64,000 nucleotides of DNA from positions 67,823 to 131,822 of the forward strand of contig NZ_JAMQKA010000015.1 in NCBI RefSeq assembly GCF_031569985.1, given 5' to 3'. The notes below the pieces were generated by a model, which was not told where the DNA came from, searched no databases, and was given only the letters and a program-made list of their open reading frames with translations. Positions 28,701 to 36,944 of the stretch are shown in pieces. The first letter of the stretch is position 1. Every line of letters starts with the position of its first letter. Position numbers and translations under genes: made by a program. The stretch comes from JAMQKA01 sp031569985. GTDB taxonomy: Bacteria; Bacteroidota; Rhodothermia; Balneolales; Balneolaceae.

Positions 28701-29146
28701 GCCGGTTTGCACCTGAAATTCCGGATTACCAGAACATCGCCAGTACCACTCCGCAATGGATCGATCTGGTTGGATATTATACCCGGTTTGGCGACGTTAA
28801 AGAACTTGTACAAAACATCGACGACCGCTATGTTATCATGAATGCTGGAGACGAACTTTTGTTTAAGTTTAAAGCTCCGCCGGCGCCGCCTGAAGGCTGG
28901 AAGCGAGATTTTGTGCTAGTAGGCGACGGCTGGGTTAAAGATGGGGATTACAATACGGGGCACTCCAAAACAGTTATTCCATTACCATATCACGGTATGG
29001 AAGACTACGGTTATAATCCGGGGAAGCTAGAAAATGATCCTGTATACCAGAAGTATAAAAAGGACTGGGCGCAGTACCATACGCGGTATATCACCCCGAA
29101 ATTACTGCGAACGGCATTGCGTTTTGAAAATGAAGGTAAGCAATAG
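25715..29146 (+). CDS. TPR / FG-GAP / UnbV-domain lipoprotein
   Basis: Starting from the ATG at 25715, the protein has a signal peptide with lipobox FIAC (about residue 18). Tetratricopeptide repeats follow (for example VWANLGVFSMRRGNFELAAEQL) over about residues 35-200. Then come VCBS/FG-GAP-like calcium-binding repeats (DFDLDGDLDLVLGRH, DIDADGDADALF) and an ASPIC/UnbV segment (FGIGGEIEIRSG to IIWPNGSVQ, about 640-700). The last 430 residues are a conserved-looking region I cannot name. It is probably a large outer-membrane surface protein. A TTG at 25697 is an alternative start. It heads a rightward gene run with a CRTAC1-like and an RnfD-like gene. Confidence 0.82.
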   Translation: MTEKLTLVSCIFLFLFIACSEQTPPDQSSEEYQQAVSSFYLSLAAIESDQAVFAAEKMNEISEKYPQESVVWANLGVFSMRRGNFELAAEQLSKAEERAPENPRIQFLIGILESRRGNIQAAVDHLKKAAQITPDNPRIIYSLVSELERQDAQSNAGQIRDLLDKLLKQQPDNLAVMLEMTRLASKLNDRDLLEKSLGDLTEIADNWPQDVRNEFEDLKEEILSQPIENLTFEIAYLRNNLNKLPKFEADFDRIELPPNQVGFLLTDFLWLPEPTKQNEAPDEGITFDQQPLEEVDLAFHLTLAEDSIPDLITITENEATLKGQTFQLPVASGSSVTRKSIETFDYNYDFLNDLAFAGSEGLELYRQDDGAQFVEITSEAGLAPSIINDNYSGVWTADFDLDGDLDLVLGRHTETPRILRNNGDGTFAVTEQFPEVENPVEFAWADIDADGDADALFLTENGDLLVYQNERIGEFSLVENMPEISGVRSMQVADLNSDSYFDIVALTDNSVERIYLTSDEGESGTETVAEVNAPITDSNHQKIFVQDFDNNGGLDLIVSSDSESRLWLSDQQLGFNPHESTIPGRLNSTTDMTGNSRLDLLGVSGDGSSFQLVNSGTKGYNGRMISPRASGSVGDQRINSFGIGGEIEIRSGVLYHKQPITAPVVHFGLGTYEEAEMLRIIWPNGSVQAEFAELGYGSKIFNEQLLKGSCPWIFTHNGDEMEFVTDFLWRTALGLRINAQGEGSVVHSIDWVKIEGDQLEPKNGYYDIRITAELWESHFFDHVSLMVVDRPKDTEVMVDERFVLPAPEQQLYKMEALNPVAKAVDQDQNDVTEKVNKKDGNYVDSFELTAYQGLAKEHYLEVDIGQQETTEEPIYLVANGWVYPTDSSINVAISQGNRPAPHGIHLQVPDGKGGWQTIRDDIGFPAGKKKTVLINLSELPIDRVPQKVRLSTNMEIYWDQVSWSRGKPETEIKTTKLHPEVAELRYRGFSELDRTSRFAPEIPDYQNIASTTPQWIDLVGYYTRFGDVKELVQNIDDRYVIMNAGDELLFKFKAPPAPPEGWKRDFVLVGDGWVKDGDYNTGHSKTVIPLPYHGMEDYGYNPGKLENDPVYQKYKKDWAQYHTRYITPKLLRTALRFENEGKQ

Positions 29147-29157
29147 AGAATTCAGTG

Positions 29158-30966
29158 ATGAATTATAACAAAACAGCTAAAATCGGTATTGTCCTGTTTT
29201 TTATCGGTTTGCTGGCTACACCGGCCGCGATCGATAAACTGGAACAATGGCAGCAGGAAGAAACAAATAAAGAAGGACAAGAGGAAGCTCTCCGGCGATA
29301 CGGTTTTTTTATGCAGGAGGCTTCTGCTGAAATGGGGATAAACTTTTCGCATCAAGCGCCAGAGTTAGATTCCAGGCTGGATCATATCATGCCGCAGGTG
29401 GGATCAGTCGGTGCTTCGGTTTCCGTGACTGATTTTAATAACGATGGCCACCACGACCTGTACCTGACAAACAGTGCTGAGGGCAAGAACAATGCGTTAT
29501 ACAAGAATAACGGTGACGGCACCTTTACTGATGTAGCAGAACAGATGGGGGTTGGTGCACTTAATAACCAGCCCAAACAATTCGGCACTTCCATGGGATC
29601 CATATGGGGTGACTATGACAATGATGGATATGAAGATCTGTTTGTATTCAAGTGGGGACGTCCCGAGCTCTTCCACAATGATGAGGGCAAAGGATTTACG
29701 AGGGTTACCGAAACCGCCAATCTGCCGCAGTGGGTTAATGCAAATACGGCCGTCTGGTTTGATTATGACCGCGATGGAAAGCTGGATCTTTTTATAGGGG
29801 GATATTACGATGAGGAAATTAACCTGTGGGACCTGGAGACAACTAAAATTATGCCCGAGAGTTTTGAATATGCTCAAAATGGCGGGCGGAAGTACTTGTA
29901 TCATAATCTGGGTAACGGGAAATTTGAAGAGGTAAGCGAAGAATTGGGCTTGGTAAGCAATCGCTGGTCTTTTTCCGCAGCCGCCATGGACCTCGATGAT
30001 TCCGGCTACCCCGACCTGGTGGTCGCCAATGATTACGGCGTTGATGAGCTGTATATCAACAGGGAAGGCAAGCGGTTCGAAGAGATGGGAAATCAGGCCG
30101 GTATGGGCTTTTCACCGAAAAGCGGTATGAATGTTTCTTTTGGGGATATCATGAACCAGGGGAAATATGCAATCTATGTTACGAATATTTCTGAGCCGGG
30201 CGTATTGATCCAGGGGAACAATCTCTGGATGCCGGTGACCAGCAGTTCAGAACAAGAGCTTAAATTCCAGAATATGGCGGGCAATCTGGGTGTTGAGCTG
30301 GGAGGCTGGAGCTATGGTGCACAGTTCGGCGACCTAAACAATGACGGATTCCTCGATCTCTACGTGGCCAATGGATACGTATCGGCTGACCCGGGCAGCG
30401 ATTACTGGTATGATTTTTCAAAAGTAGCGGGGGGACACAAAAATATTATCTCTGATGCTGCAAACTGGCCGGCCATGGAAGGGCGAAGCCTTTCCGGTTT
30501 CCAGGAGAACCGCATCTGGTTGAATGATGGTGCAGGCAAGTTCCAGGAAGTAGCTAATGCTGTTGGAGGCTCTTTGAAGCTGGACAGCCGGGCAGTTGCA
30601 TTTGCCGATCTCAATAGAGACGGGTCTCTGGACATCCTGGTGTCTACCCTTGGGGGCCCAGTACAAGTTTACAAAACACAGGTCAAAGAAGGTCGCTCAT
30701 GGATAGAGTTTGATCTTAAAGGCACTGTAAGTAACAGCAGCGCCATAGGGGCAGAGGTTGAATTGTTCTGGGATGGACGCAGCCAGGTTCAAACCGTTGC
30801 CGGCGCAAGCGGTTTTAGTGCCCAAAACCAGCGTTCTTTGCACTTTGGACTGGGATCAAACCCCGATGTTTCGAAGGCAGAAATCCGGTGGCCTTCCGGC
30901 ATAACGCAAACTATCGAATCTCTGGAGCTGAACACCCAACACACGATTACCGAACCGGAGAAGTAG
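29158..30966 (+). CDS. CRTAC1-like FG-GAP/UnbV protein
   Basis: About 600 residues with an N-terminal hydrophobic anchor or signal (GIVLFFIGLLATPAA). Several FG-GAP/VCBS repeats follow, each with a Dx[DN]xDGxxDL calcium loop (DFNNDGHHDLYL, DYDNDGYEDLFV, DYDRDGKLDLFI, DLNNDGFLDLYV, DLNRDGSLDILV). A C-terminal ASPIC/UnbV domain contains GAEVELFWDGRSQ and EIRWPSGITQ. The layout is that of CRTAC1-family extracytoplasmic beta-propellers of unknown function. It begins 12 bases after the TPR/FG-GAP gene, and its stop codon directly adjoins the start of the RnfD-like gene, so the three are one operon. Confidence 0.85.
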   Translation: MNYNKTAKIGIVLFFIGLLATPAAIDKLEQWQQEETNKEGQEEALRRYGFFMQEASAEMGINFSHQAPELDSRLDHIMPQVGSVGASVSVTDFNNDGHHDLYLTNSAEGKNNALYKNNGDGTFTDVAEQMGVGALNNQPKQFGTSMGSIWGDYDNDGYEDLFVFKWGRPELFHNDEGKGFTRVTETANLPQWVNANTAVWFDYDRDGKLDLFIGGYYDEEINLWDLETTKIMPESFEYAQNGGRKYLYHNLGNGKFEEVSEELGLVSNRWSFSAAAMDLDDSGYPDLVVANDYGVDELYINREGKRFEEMGNQAGMGFSPKSGMNVSFGDIMNQGKYAIYVTNISEPGVLIQGNNLWMPVTSSSEQELKFQNMAGNLGVELGGWSYGAQFGDLNNDGFLDLYVANGYVSADPGSDYWYDFSKVAGGHKNIISDAANWPAMEGRSLSGFQENRIWLNDGAGKFQEVANAVGGSLKLDSRAVAFADLNRDGSLDILVSTLGGPVQVYKTQVKEGRSWIEFDLKGTVSNSSAIGAEVELFWDGRSQVQTVAGASGFSAQNQRSLHFGLGSNPDVSKAEIRWPSGITQTIESLELNTQHTITEPEK

Positions 30967-31818
30967 ATGCAGCTGATTGATAAGGCGAAGTCTTTTATTC
31001 AAAATTTTGAATACAACAGGGGCTATACTCCGCCTCTTCTTATTACGGGCATATTACTTGCAGCTCACCTTTCATTCGGAATCCTCGAGGATTACAATAA
31101 GCTGGCGTTAGCCATCGGGGCAAGCATGGTCACCGAGCTGGCATTGCACCGTTTGCTGACAGGGGAGTGGAGGAATCTGAATAGTGCCTATATTTCAGGC
31201 ATTAGCGTTGGTATTCTGATACGATCTCCATTTATGTGGCCCTACGCCTTGTGCAGTATGCTCTCAATAGCCTCAAAATATGTGCTGCGATACAAGGGAC
31301 GCCATATTTGGAATCCTTCTAATTTTGGGATTGTAGCGATCCTGTTGCTAGCCTATGACAATGTTGCGATTCTTAGTATCCAGTGGGGCAACAATATGTG
31401 GCCGATGCTGGTTATCTGGATTATCGGTTTCGTTTCTATTTGGCGATTAAAGCGGTTCCATATTTGTGGTACTTATGTTGTCTCTTTCCTGGTATTCGCG
31501 TTTATTCGTAGCTCCATCTCGGGTGATCCCTTCTTGGCTGAGATCGCCCCCATATCCGGGCCGATGTACCAGCTGTTCGTGCTCTTTATGATCACAGATC
31601 CAGTGACAACGGTGAAATCCAAAAAAGGGCAGTACCTCGTTGCGTTCCTTATCGCATTTGTCGAGATGTTTTTCAGGCTGAATGAAGCTGTATATGCACC
31701 ATTTTATGCACTGTTTGTAGTGGGACCAACTGCAATGATTATTGAAAGATGGTGGAAAGAGAAGAAAGAAAAGGTGGAATCAGAATCACCTGTTGAAACA
31801 CAAAAAGAGAATGTTTAA
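30967..31818 (+). CDS. RnfD/NqrB-like integral membrane protein
   Basis: A 283-residue polytopic protein of eight or more membrane helices. It resembles RnfD/NqrB in KYVLRYKGRHIWNPSNFGIVAILLL and SGPMYQLFVLFMITDPVTT, both of which have counterparts in that family. RnfD and NqrB carry a covalently bound FMN on a threonine in an SGAT-like motif; I do not find that motif here, so flavinylation is doubtful. No other Rnf or Nqr subunit is present. Immediate adjacency to the CRTAC1-like gene suggests it passes electrons to or from, or anchors, the extracytoplasmic propeller protein rather than acting in a sodium pump. Confidence 0.75.
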   Translation: MQLIDKAKSFIQNFEYNRGYTPPLLITGILLAAHLSFGILEDYNKLALAIGASMVTELALHRLLTGEWRNLNSAYISGISVGILIRSPFMWPYALCSMLSIASKYVLRYKGRHIWNPSNFGIVAILLLAYDNVAILSIQWGNNMWPMLVIWIIGFVSIWRLKRFHICGTYVVSFLVFAFIRSSISGDPFLAEIAPISGPMYQLFVLFMITDPVTTVKSKKGQYLVAFLIAFVEMFFRLNEAVYAPFYALFVVGPTAMIIERWWKEKKEKVESESPVETQKENV

Positions 31819-31937
31819 GCACGAAAATATTTTTTATATATAAATAGTCAGGGAAATACTTTTAGTAGGGGTTGTCCAGTTAGCAGCTCTCTTGTCAGTT
31901 AATTTCGTATACACATACATAAAGTCTAGGAAAATCT

Positions 31938-33848
31938 ATGCAGATAAAATCTCCAATTCATTTGTTTTTCAAAAAACGCTGGCTTTTCGGGTTCATATTA
32001 TTACTTCCGGTATTACAATCCTGCGGAAGCGGTGAGACGGCTGAGCCCCCGATGGAAACGTTGCCGATGAAAACCATCGATCTGGGTAACTTGGATGCAT
32101 TCCAGGAGGTCGGTGATAATTGGCAGTTGGCGGGAGCTGTAAAAAGTAATCGCCAGATTGATCATGACCTGAGTGCGACTGAAGGAACAGGCATCTTGGC
32201 AAATATTCCCACTGAAAGAAACCAGGATCACCTGTTTACCCAGTGGACGCACAACGATCTCGAACTTGAGCTCGATTTCTTGATGCCGAGGGGTTCAAAT
32301 TCGGGTGTTTACCTGATGGGGCGGTATGAGGTTCAATTGCTGGACAGCTGGGGCGTAGAAGAACCCCAATTCAGTGATGTCGGCGGCATCTACCAGCGCT
32401 GGGATGAAAGTCGGCCAGAAGGAGAGAAAGGATATGAAGGGCATCCCCCGAAAATGAATGCTGCGAGAGCGCCCGGACTCTGGCAACACTACCGAATTTT
32501 ATTCAAAGGACCTGAATTTAACGAGCAGGGCGAAAAGATAGCGAATGCCGAATTCGAGGAAGTATGGCTAAACGGGGTATTGGTTCAGAAAAATGTGGAA
32601 GTAACGGGGCCAACCCGGGCTGCTCCATTCACTGATGAGCAACCGACAGGTCCGCTGATGAAACAGGGGGACCACGGACCGGTTGCTGTACGCAATATTG
32701 AGTATAAACGGTATGACAAGGATGGGATTTCTCTTAATAATCTGACGTATAGTTACTATGGACAAGCGTTCGATCAATTTCCTGATTTCAGCTCGCTGGA
32801 ACCTGATGAAACAGGGCAGGCAGATTCACTTTCTGGAAATTTAGTAAGTCGCGACGATCGCTATGCCCTGCGTTACACCGGTACAATTGAAACCCCGAAC
32901 ACCGGCACGTACCTTTTCAAACTGCGTAATGCCGGCACTGTTCGAATGTTGATTGATGGTAACCCTGTCTTTGACCAGGATGAAGTGCATCGGATGCATC
33001 AGCTGAAATCCAAAACCGTGGAGCTCGAAGGGGGGAGCCATGACTTTATTTTTGAATACGTTGATCATCCCAATAACTGGTATTCTGGATTGTCACTGGA
33101 GGCTGAGGGACCGCAGCTGCGACTTCAGAATCTACATGCTTCATCATCCGTACCGGGTGGTGGACGTGCACTTCCCGAACAAATTTTAGAGGTCGGAGAC
33201 CGGGTAAAGCTCCTGCGCTCTTTTGCAATGCATAAGGGGACTAAAAGAACGCATGTGGTGAATGCGGGTGGTCCAAATGGAATCAACTATAATTATGATA
33301 TGGGTCAGGCAGCCTTGTTGCATGCATGGGAAGGGCCTTTTGTTAATACAAATGAAATGTGGATTGACAGGGGGCAGCCGCAGATCGCAAAACCTGCAGG
33401 TCCGCCGATCGCATTTGAAGGTAAACCCGCCATCATACAGCTGAACAACGGAACTGCTGCATGGCCAGACTCCATTTCCTGGGATCAGCTTGATGTTGAT
33501 GGCTATAGTATTACTGACGGCGGATGGCCGGTATTTAAATATACCGTCGGCGGGGTTACAGTCGAGGATCATTTCGAAGGCCAGAATCAAGGTCGCAGGT
33601 TAGTCCGAACGGTCCGGTTTAGTGCTCCTGATTCTCAAGAGGGACTATGGTTTCAGTTGGCATCCGGAAAAGAGATTACACAAAATGAGGACGAATATGT
33701 TGTCGATGACCGGAGCTACTACCTGAATGTGCTGGATCTGGGTGGCGTTGAGCCCGAGCTGGTCGACACTGGTAATGGGCAGGACCTGCGAATTCCGGTA
33801 TTGACCGAGGGAACAGAGATGGAAATCAAATATGAAATTATCTGGTAA
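31938..33848 (+). CDS. DUF1080 (3-keto-disaccharide hydrolase) + PA14 lipoprotein
   Basis: A 636-residue lipoprotein with lipobox LQSC at about residue 31. The first domain (about 55-265) is DUF1080/3-keto-disaccharide hydrolase type: FQEVGDNWQLAGAV, LEFDFLMPRGSNSGVYLMGRYEVQLLDSWG-like text, and GGIYQRW. A PA14-like beta domain follows (about 305-400: DRYALRYTGTIETPNTGTYLFKL and DGNPVFDQ), and then a C-terminal jelly-roll-like region. DUF1080 proteins have been linked to cleavage of 3-keto-glycosides, which fits the dehydrogenases nearby. PA14 domains bind carbohydrate. It sits 119 bases after the RnfD-like gene. Confidence 0.82.
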   Translation: MQIKSPIHLFFKKRWLFGFILLLPVLQSCGSGETAEPPMETLPMKTIDLGNLDAFQEVGDNWQLAGAVKSNRQIDHDLSATEGTGILANIPTERNQDHLFTQWTHNDLELELDFLMPRGSNSGVYLMGRYEVQLLDSWGVEEPQFSDVGGIYQRWDESRPEGEKGYEGHPPKMNAARAPGLWQHYRILFKGPEFNEQGEKIANAEFEEVWLNGVLVQKNVEVTGPTRAAPFTDEQPTGPLMKQGDHGPVAVRNIEYKRYDKDGISLNNLTYSYYGQAFDQFPDFSSLEPDETGQADSLSGNLVSRDDRYALRYTGTIETPNTGTYLFKLRNAGTVRMLIDGNPVFDQDEVHRMHQLKSKTVELEGGSHDFIFEYVDHPNNWYSGLSLEAEGPQLRLQNLHASSSVPGGGRALPEQILEVGDRVKLLRSFAMHKGTKRTHVVNAGGPNGINYNYDMGQAALLHAWEGPFVNTNEMWIDRGQPQIAKPAGPPIAFEGKPAIIQLNNGTAAWPDSISWDQLDVDGYSITDGGWPVFKYTVGGVTVEDHFEGQNQGRRLVRTVRFSAPDSQEGLWFQLASGKEITQNEDEYVVDDRSYYLNVLDLGGVEPELVDTGNGQDLRIPVLTEGTEMEIKYEIIW

Positions 33849-33855
33849 GTACTAA

Positions 33856-35895
33856 ATGGATTTCAATATGAAAAAGAATAATAAGTCGAACGTTTTGGAT
33901 CTAATGAACAAAATACCTGGCAGGATTCTGTCATTTATAGCAACGATACTCATGGTTGCAGTAATAACGAATCCGGGTATGGCACAAGATGATATCCCTA
34001 CCGAGGCAGATTATTATGAAATAGTGGATATCCCCATTTCAGAGGATATTTTCCTGGAAGTGGGCGGCATGGATGTCATGCCGGACGGGAGCCTCGCCGT
34101 TTGTACTCGTCGAGGTGAAGTCTGGATAATAGAAAATCCTTCTCAGGTAAACGGGGAAGAACCTGAATATCGACTCTTCGCAGAAGGCCTGCACGAACCA
34201 CTGGGACTAACGTACCGGGATGGCGCGATTTACGTGACACAACGACCGGAAATTACCCGGCTGGAGGATACCGACGGTGACGGCCGTGCAGATGAGTATA
34301 AAACGGTTTGGGACCGTCCACTTTCCGGGAATTATCACGAGTATTTTTATGGTCCGCTTTTTACCCCGGAAGGGAACATGCTGGTTACCGTTAACCTTGC
34401 GTGGATAGGATATGGAGAAAGTCTCTCCAAGTGGGATGGATGGCTGCTGGAGGTCACTCCTGAAGGAGAGGTAACACCTATAGCAACCGGTCTGCGTTCG
34501 CCCGCCGCATTTGCCTACAATGCCGATGGTGAAATTTTTTATGCCGAAAACCAGGGCGACTGGGTCGGTTCCGGTAACATTACCCATTTGGAGAAAGGCG
34601 ATTTTGCCGGTAATCCACGAGGCCTGCGATGGAGTAGCGAACCGGGGTCGCCACTTTCTTTAAAGATTGAAGATGTCCCTGATACCGGGGCTCCGATGCA
34701 TGAAGTAGCGAAGGACCTGCCCGAGCTTAAAACGCCTTCGGTTTGGTTTCCGCACGGTGTCATGGGGATTTCAACCTCAGGCATACTGTTGGATAATGCC
34801 GAGATCGATTTTGGTCCATTTGAAAACCAGCTTTTTGTTGGGGACCAGGGACAAAGCAAGGTGATGCGCGTATTCCAGGAAAAAGTCAAAGGAGAATACC
34901 AGGGCGTCGTATTTCCTTTCAGAGAAGGCTTTGAATCAGGCGTTCTCCGAATGAACTGGGGACAAGATAATTCGATGTACGTTGGAATGACCAGCCGCGG
35001 ATGGAGCTCCACCGGTCCCGATCTTTACGGGCTTCAGCAGCTGGTTTGGAACGGTGAGATCCCATTCGAGATCAAGGAAGTTCACGCCCAACCGGATGGC
35101 TTTGAGTTGACATTCACCAAGTCTGTGAACCCGGAAACAGCAGGAGACCCGTCATCTTATGAAATTACCGGGTTTACCTATCACTACCACTCGACCTATG
35201 GCAGTGATATCATCAACCAGGAAAATGCCCCTGTTACTCATGTTGAGGTAGCCGATGACGGCCTCTCGGCCCGATTGGTGGTCGATAATATCCGGGAAGG
35301 ATATATACATGAAATTAAAGCTGACGGCGTAACAGAAGCAGAAACAGGCTACCCACTCGTCCATTCGGTCGGGTACTACACGATGAAGAATATACCGGAA
35401 GGTGAGCCACTCGCCGTATCAACAGAATCAACCCAGGCGGGTTCCAAAGATGAAGACGCGGATGAATCCGGTTTCGATAGTCAGAAACACCAGACAACCC
35501 AGCCAGCTTCATGGGATGGCGGCGCAGATAAAGTTATCACGATTAATGCTGAAGATGCTATGACTTTTGATGTTACCAATTTTGAAGTTGAGGCGGGAAG
35601 CAAGGTCAGACTTATTTTTAACAATCCCACGGACTTGCTGCATAACTTGCTTATTGTCCAACAGGGGCAACTGGAAAGTGTTGCTCAAAACGCCCTGAAT
35701 ATGGGACTCCAGGGGCCACAGCGAGGCTATGTGCCTGATTCTGATGAGGTGCTTTACCACACAAGCCTTCTTGAGGTGGGAGAGTCGGAGTCAATCTTTT
35801 TTACCGCTCCTGAGCAACCGGACGAATATCCCTATGTCTGTACCTTCCCGGGGCACTGGCAAACTATGCAGGGTGTAATGACGGTTACGGAATAG
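33856..35895 (+). CDS. Propeller dehydrogenase-like protein with C-terminal cupredoxin
   Basis: A 679-residue exported protein with a signal peptide ending near GMAQ (about residue 44; start at 33856 or 33868). Residues 50-400 form a beta-propeller of the PQQ-dependent sugar dehydrogenase/PVC dehydrogenase type (GGMDVMPDGSLAVCTRRGEVW, LEDTDGDGRADEYKTVW, FPHGVMGIS). After an acidic linker, the last 120 residues are an azurin/auracyanin-like cupredoxin. The copper ligands are visible: His in DLLHNLLI, then Cys, His and Met in YVCTFPGHWQTMQGVM. Such a fusion would let the propeller reduce copper directly. It lies 7 bases after the DUF1080 gene. Confidence 0.85.
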   Translation: MDFNMKKNNKSNVLDLMNKIPGRILSFIATILMVAVITNPGMAQDDIPTEADYYEIVDIPISEDIFLEVGGMDVMPDGSLAVCTRRGEVWIIENPSQVNGEEPEYRLFAEGLHEPLGLTYRDGAIYVTQRPEITRLEDTDGDGRADEYKTVWDRPLSGNYHEYFYGPLFTPEGNMLVTVNLAWIGYGESLSKWDGWLLEVTPEGEVTPIATGLRSPAAFAYNADGEIFYAENQGDWVGSGNITHLEKGDFAGNPRGLRWSSEPGSPLSLKIEDVPDTGAPMHEVAKDLPELKTPSVWFPHGVMGISTSGILLDNAEIDFGPFENQLFVGDQGQSKVMRVFQEKVKGEYQGVVFPFREGFESGVLRMNWGQDNSMYVGMTSRGWSSTGPDLYGLQQLVWNGEIPFEIKEVHAQPDGFELTFTKSVNPETAGDPSSYEITGFTYHYHSTYGSDIINQENAPVTHVEVADDGLSARLVVDNIREGYIHEIKADGVTEAETGYPLVHSVGYYTMKNIPEGEPLAVSTESTQAGSKDEDADESGFDSQKHQTTQPASWDGGADKVITINAEDAMTFDVTNFEVEAGSKVRLIFNNPTDLLHNLLIVQQGQLESVAQNALNMGLQGPQRGYVPDSDEVLYHTSLLEVGESESIFFTAPEQPDEYPYVCTFPGHWQTMQGVMTVTE

Positions 35896-35906
35896 ATTTT
35901 AGCCCA

Positions 35907-35943
35907 GCTGCGACGCACTTTTGAAGTGCGTCGCAGCTTTTTT
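35907..35943. terminator. Terminator built from the CGTCGCAC palindrome, copy 2
   Basis: Perfect 14-bp stem GCTGCGACGCACTT / AAGTGCGTCGCAGC around a 3-nt loop, followed on the plus strand by a run of Ts that overlaps the eboC stop codon. It lies between convergent genes (propeller-cupredoxin and eboC) and should act as a terminator, at least for the plus-strand operon. The core matches the copies at 4194 and 36899. Confidence 0.8.
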
Positions 35944-36865
35944 ATGTGACCGCAAAAAGCTTTGCGAGTCCTATAGAAATGGGCAGAAGGGCTACGACAA
36001 GAAGACCAAGCATCAGTCCTCCAAATCCCGCTGCCAATGCACTATTGAGAAGCACAAGTGACAATACCCCGCGCTTGACTGCATCTTTGATAAAGTCAGG
36101 GTTCGGATTGATGGCAGCTTTCAGAAAGGGGGGGATTACCATTCCACCAAAGATAATGATAAACGGGAGGGCCATCATCAGTTCATAAGTTGACTGAGCT
36201 CCCAAAAGAAGTAAACTCCCTGTAACCAATATAACCAGGCCCAGTGCTGTAAAACCAGATTTTTGGGACCCGCCGTGTACTTCTCCCTGGCTGATGAGAG
36301 TTATTGAAGCAATATAGGTGATAGGAATAAACGGAAGGTACCAATCGATTAAAAGGGTTATCGGGACGATACTGCATCCCAGGAGGAGATTCCACCCTCG
36401 GCACAATCCCATTAGAAGTGGACCCCAGAGAACCGAATGCTTACCCCAACTGTCATATAGCAGAGAACCCACTGTGATCAAAACTGCAAGAACGATGCTG
36501 TAGGCATTCACTTGATACGCCGCTCCAATCCCGATCAGAAAAAAAAGGATGCCCAGGATGGCTACCTCGGTTTTTGAAAGTCTGCCACTGGGAATGGGAC
36601 GTTCCGGTCGTTCCTCAGCGTCCAGATCGGCATCAAAGTAATCGTTGAATATTACACCGCCTCCATACAAACCAAAAGTGGATAAAAGCAGCCAGACCAG
36701 TCCTTCCGGGGAAATCTGCAGCTCTCCAGATTGCAGAGCTATTGCTCCCCCAGCCACAGCAAAACCAGCCAATACATCGGCAAAAGCCGTGACGATATTT
36801 GCCGGGCGCATGACTTCGAGGTAGGCGCGTATTTTGGTAACAAATAAAATACTGGATTTTGGCAC
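35942..36865 (-). CDS. eboC: EboC, UbiA-type prenyltransferase
   Basis: A 307-residue membrane protein with eight or nine helices and the UbiA signature. RPANIVTAFADVLAGFAV opens the protein, and the first prenyl-diphosphate/Mg site is NDYFDADLDAEERPERPIPSG (about residues 73-93). In the ebo cluster this enzyme is thought to prenylate a precursor so that it can cross the membrane. It is the last gene of the leftward eboA-eboB-eboC run, separated from eboB by a palindromic terminator-like element. The assignment rests on the family plus the company of eboA and eboB. Confidence 0.88.
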   Translation of the reverse strand: MPKSSILFVTKIRAYLEVMRPANIVTAFADVLAGFAVAGGAIALQSGELQISPEGLVWLLLSTFGLYGGGVIFNDYFDADLDAEERPERPIPSGRLSKTEVAILGILFFLIGIGAAYQVNAYSIVLAVLITVGSLLYDSWGKHSVLWGPLLMGLCRGWNLLLGCSIVPITLLIDWYLPFIPITYIASITLISQGEVHGGSQKSGFTALGLVILVTGSLLLLGAQSTYELMMALPFIIIFGGMVIPPFLKAAINPNPDFIKDAVKRGVLSLVLLNSALAAGFGGLMLGLLVVALLPISIGLAKLFAVT

Positions 36866-36898
36866 GAAGGGAGGGGTGTATTTAAATTAAAAAAAGTA

Positions 36899-36929
36899 TG
36901 TGCGACGCACTTCGAAAGTGCGTCGCACA
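36899..36929. terminator. CGTCGCAC palindrome, copy 3 (between eboB and eboC)
   Basis: Perfect 14-bp stem TGTGCGACGCACTT / AAGTGCGTCGCACA with loop CGA. On the minus strand it is followed by a run of seven Ts, so it could terminate or attenuate transcription leaving eboB before it enters eboC. Compared with copy 2, the two outer base pairs differ but still pair. Confidence 0.7.
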
Positions 36930-36944
36930 AGGAAAAATCAGGTT

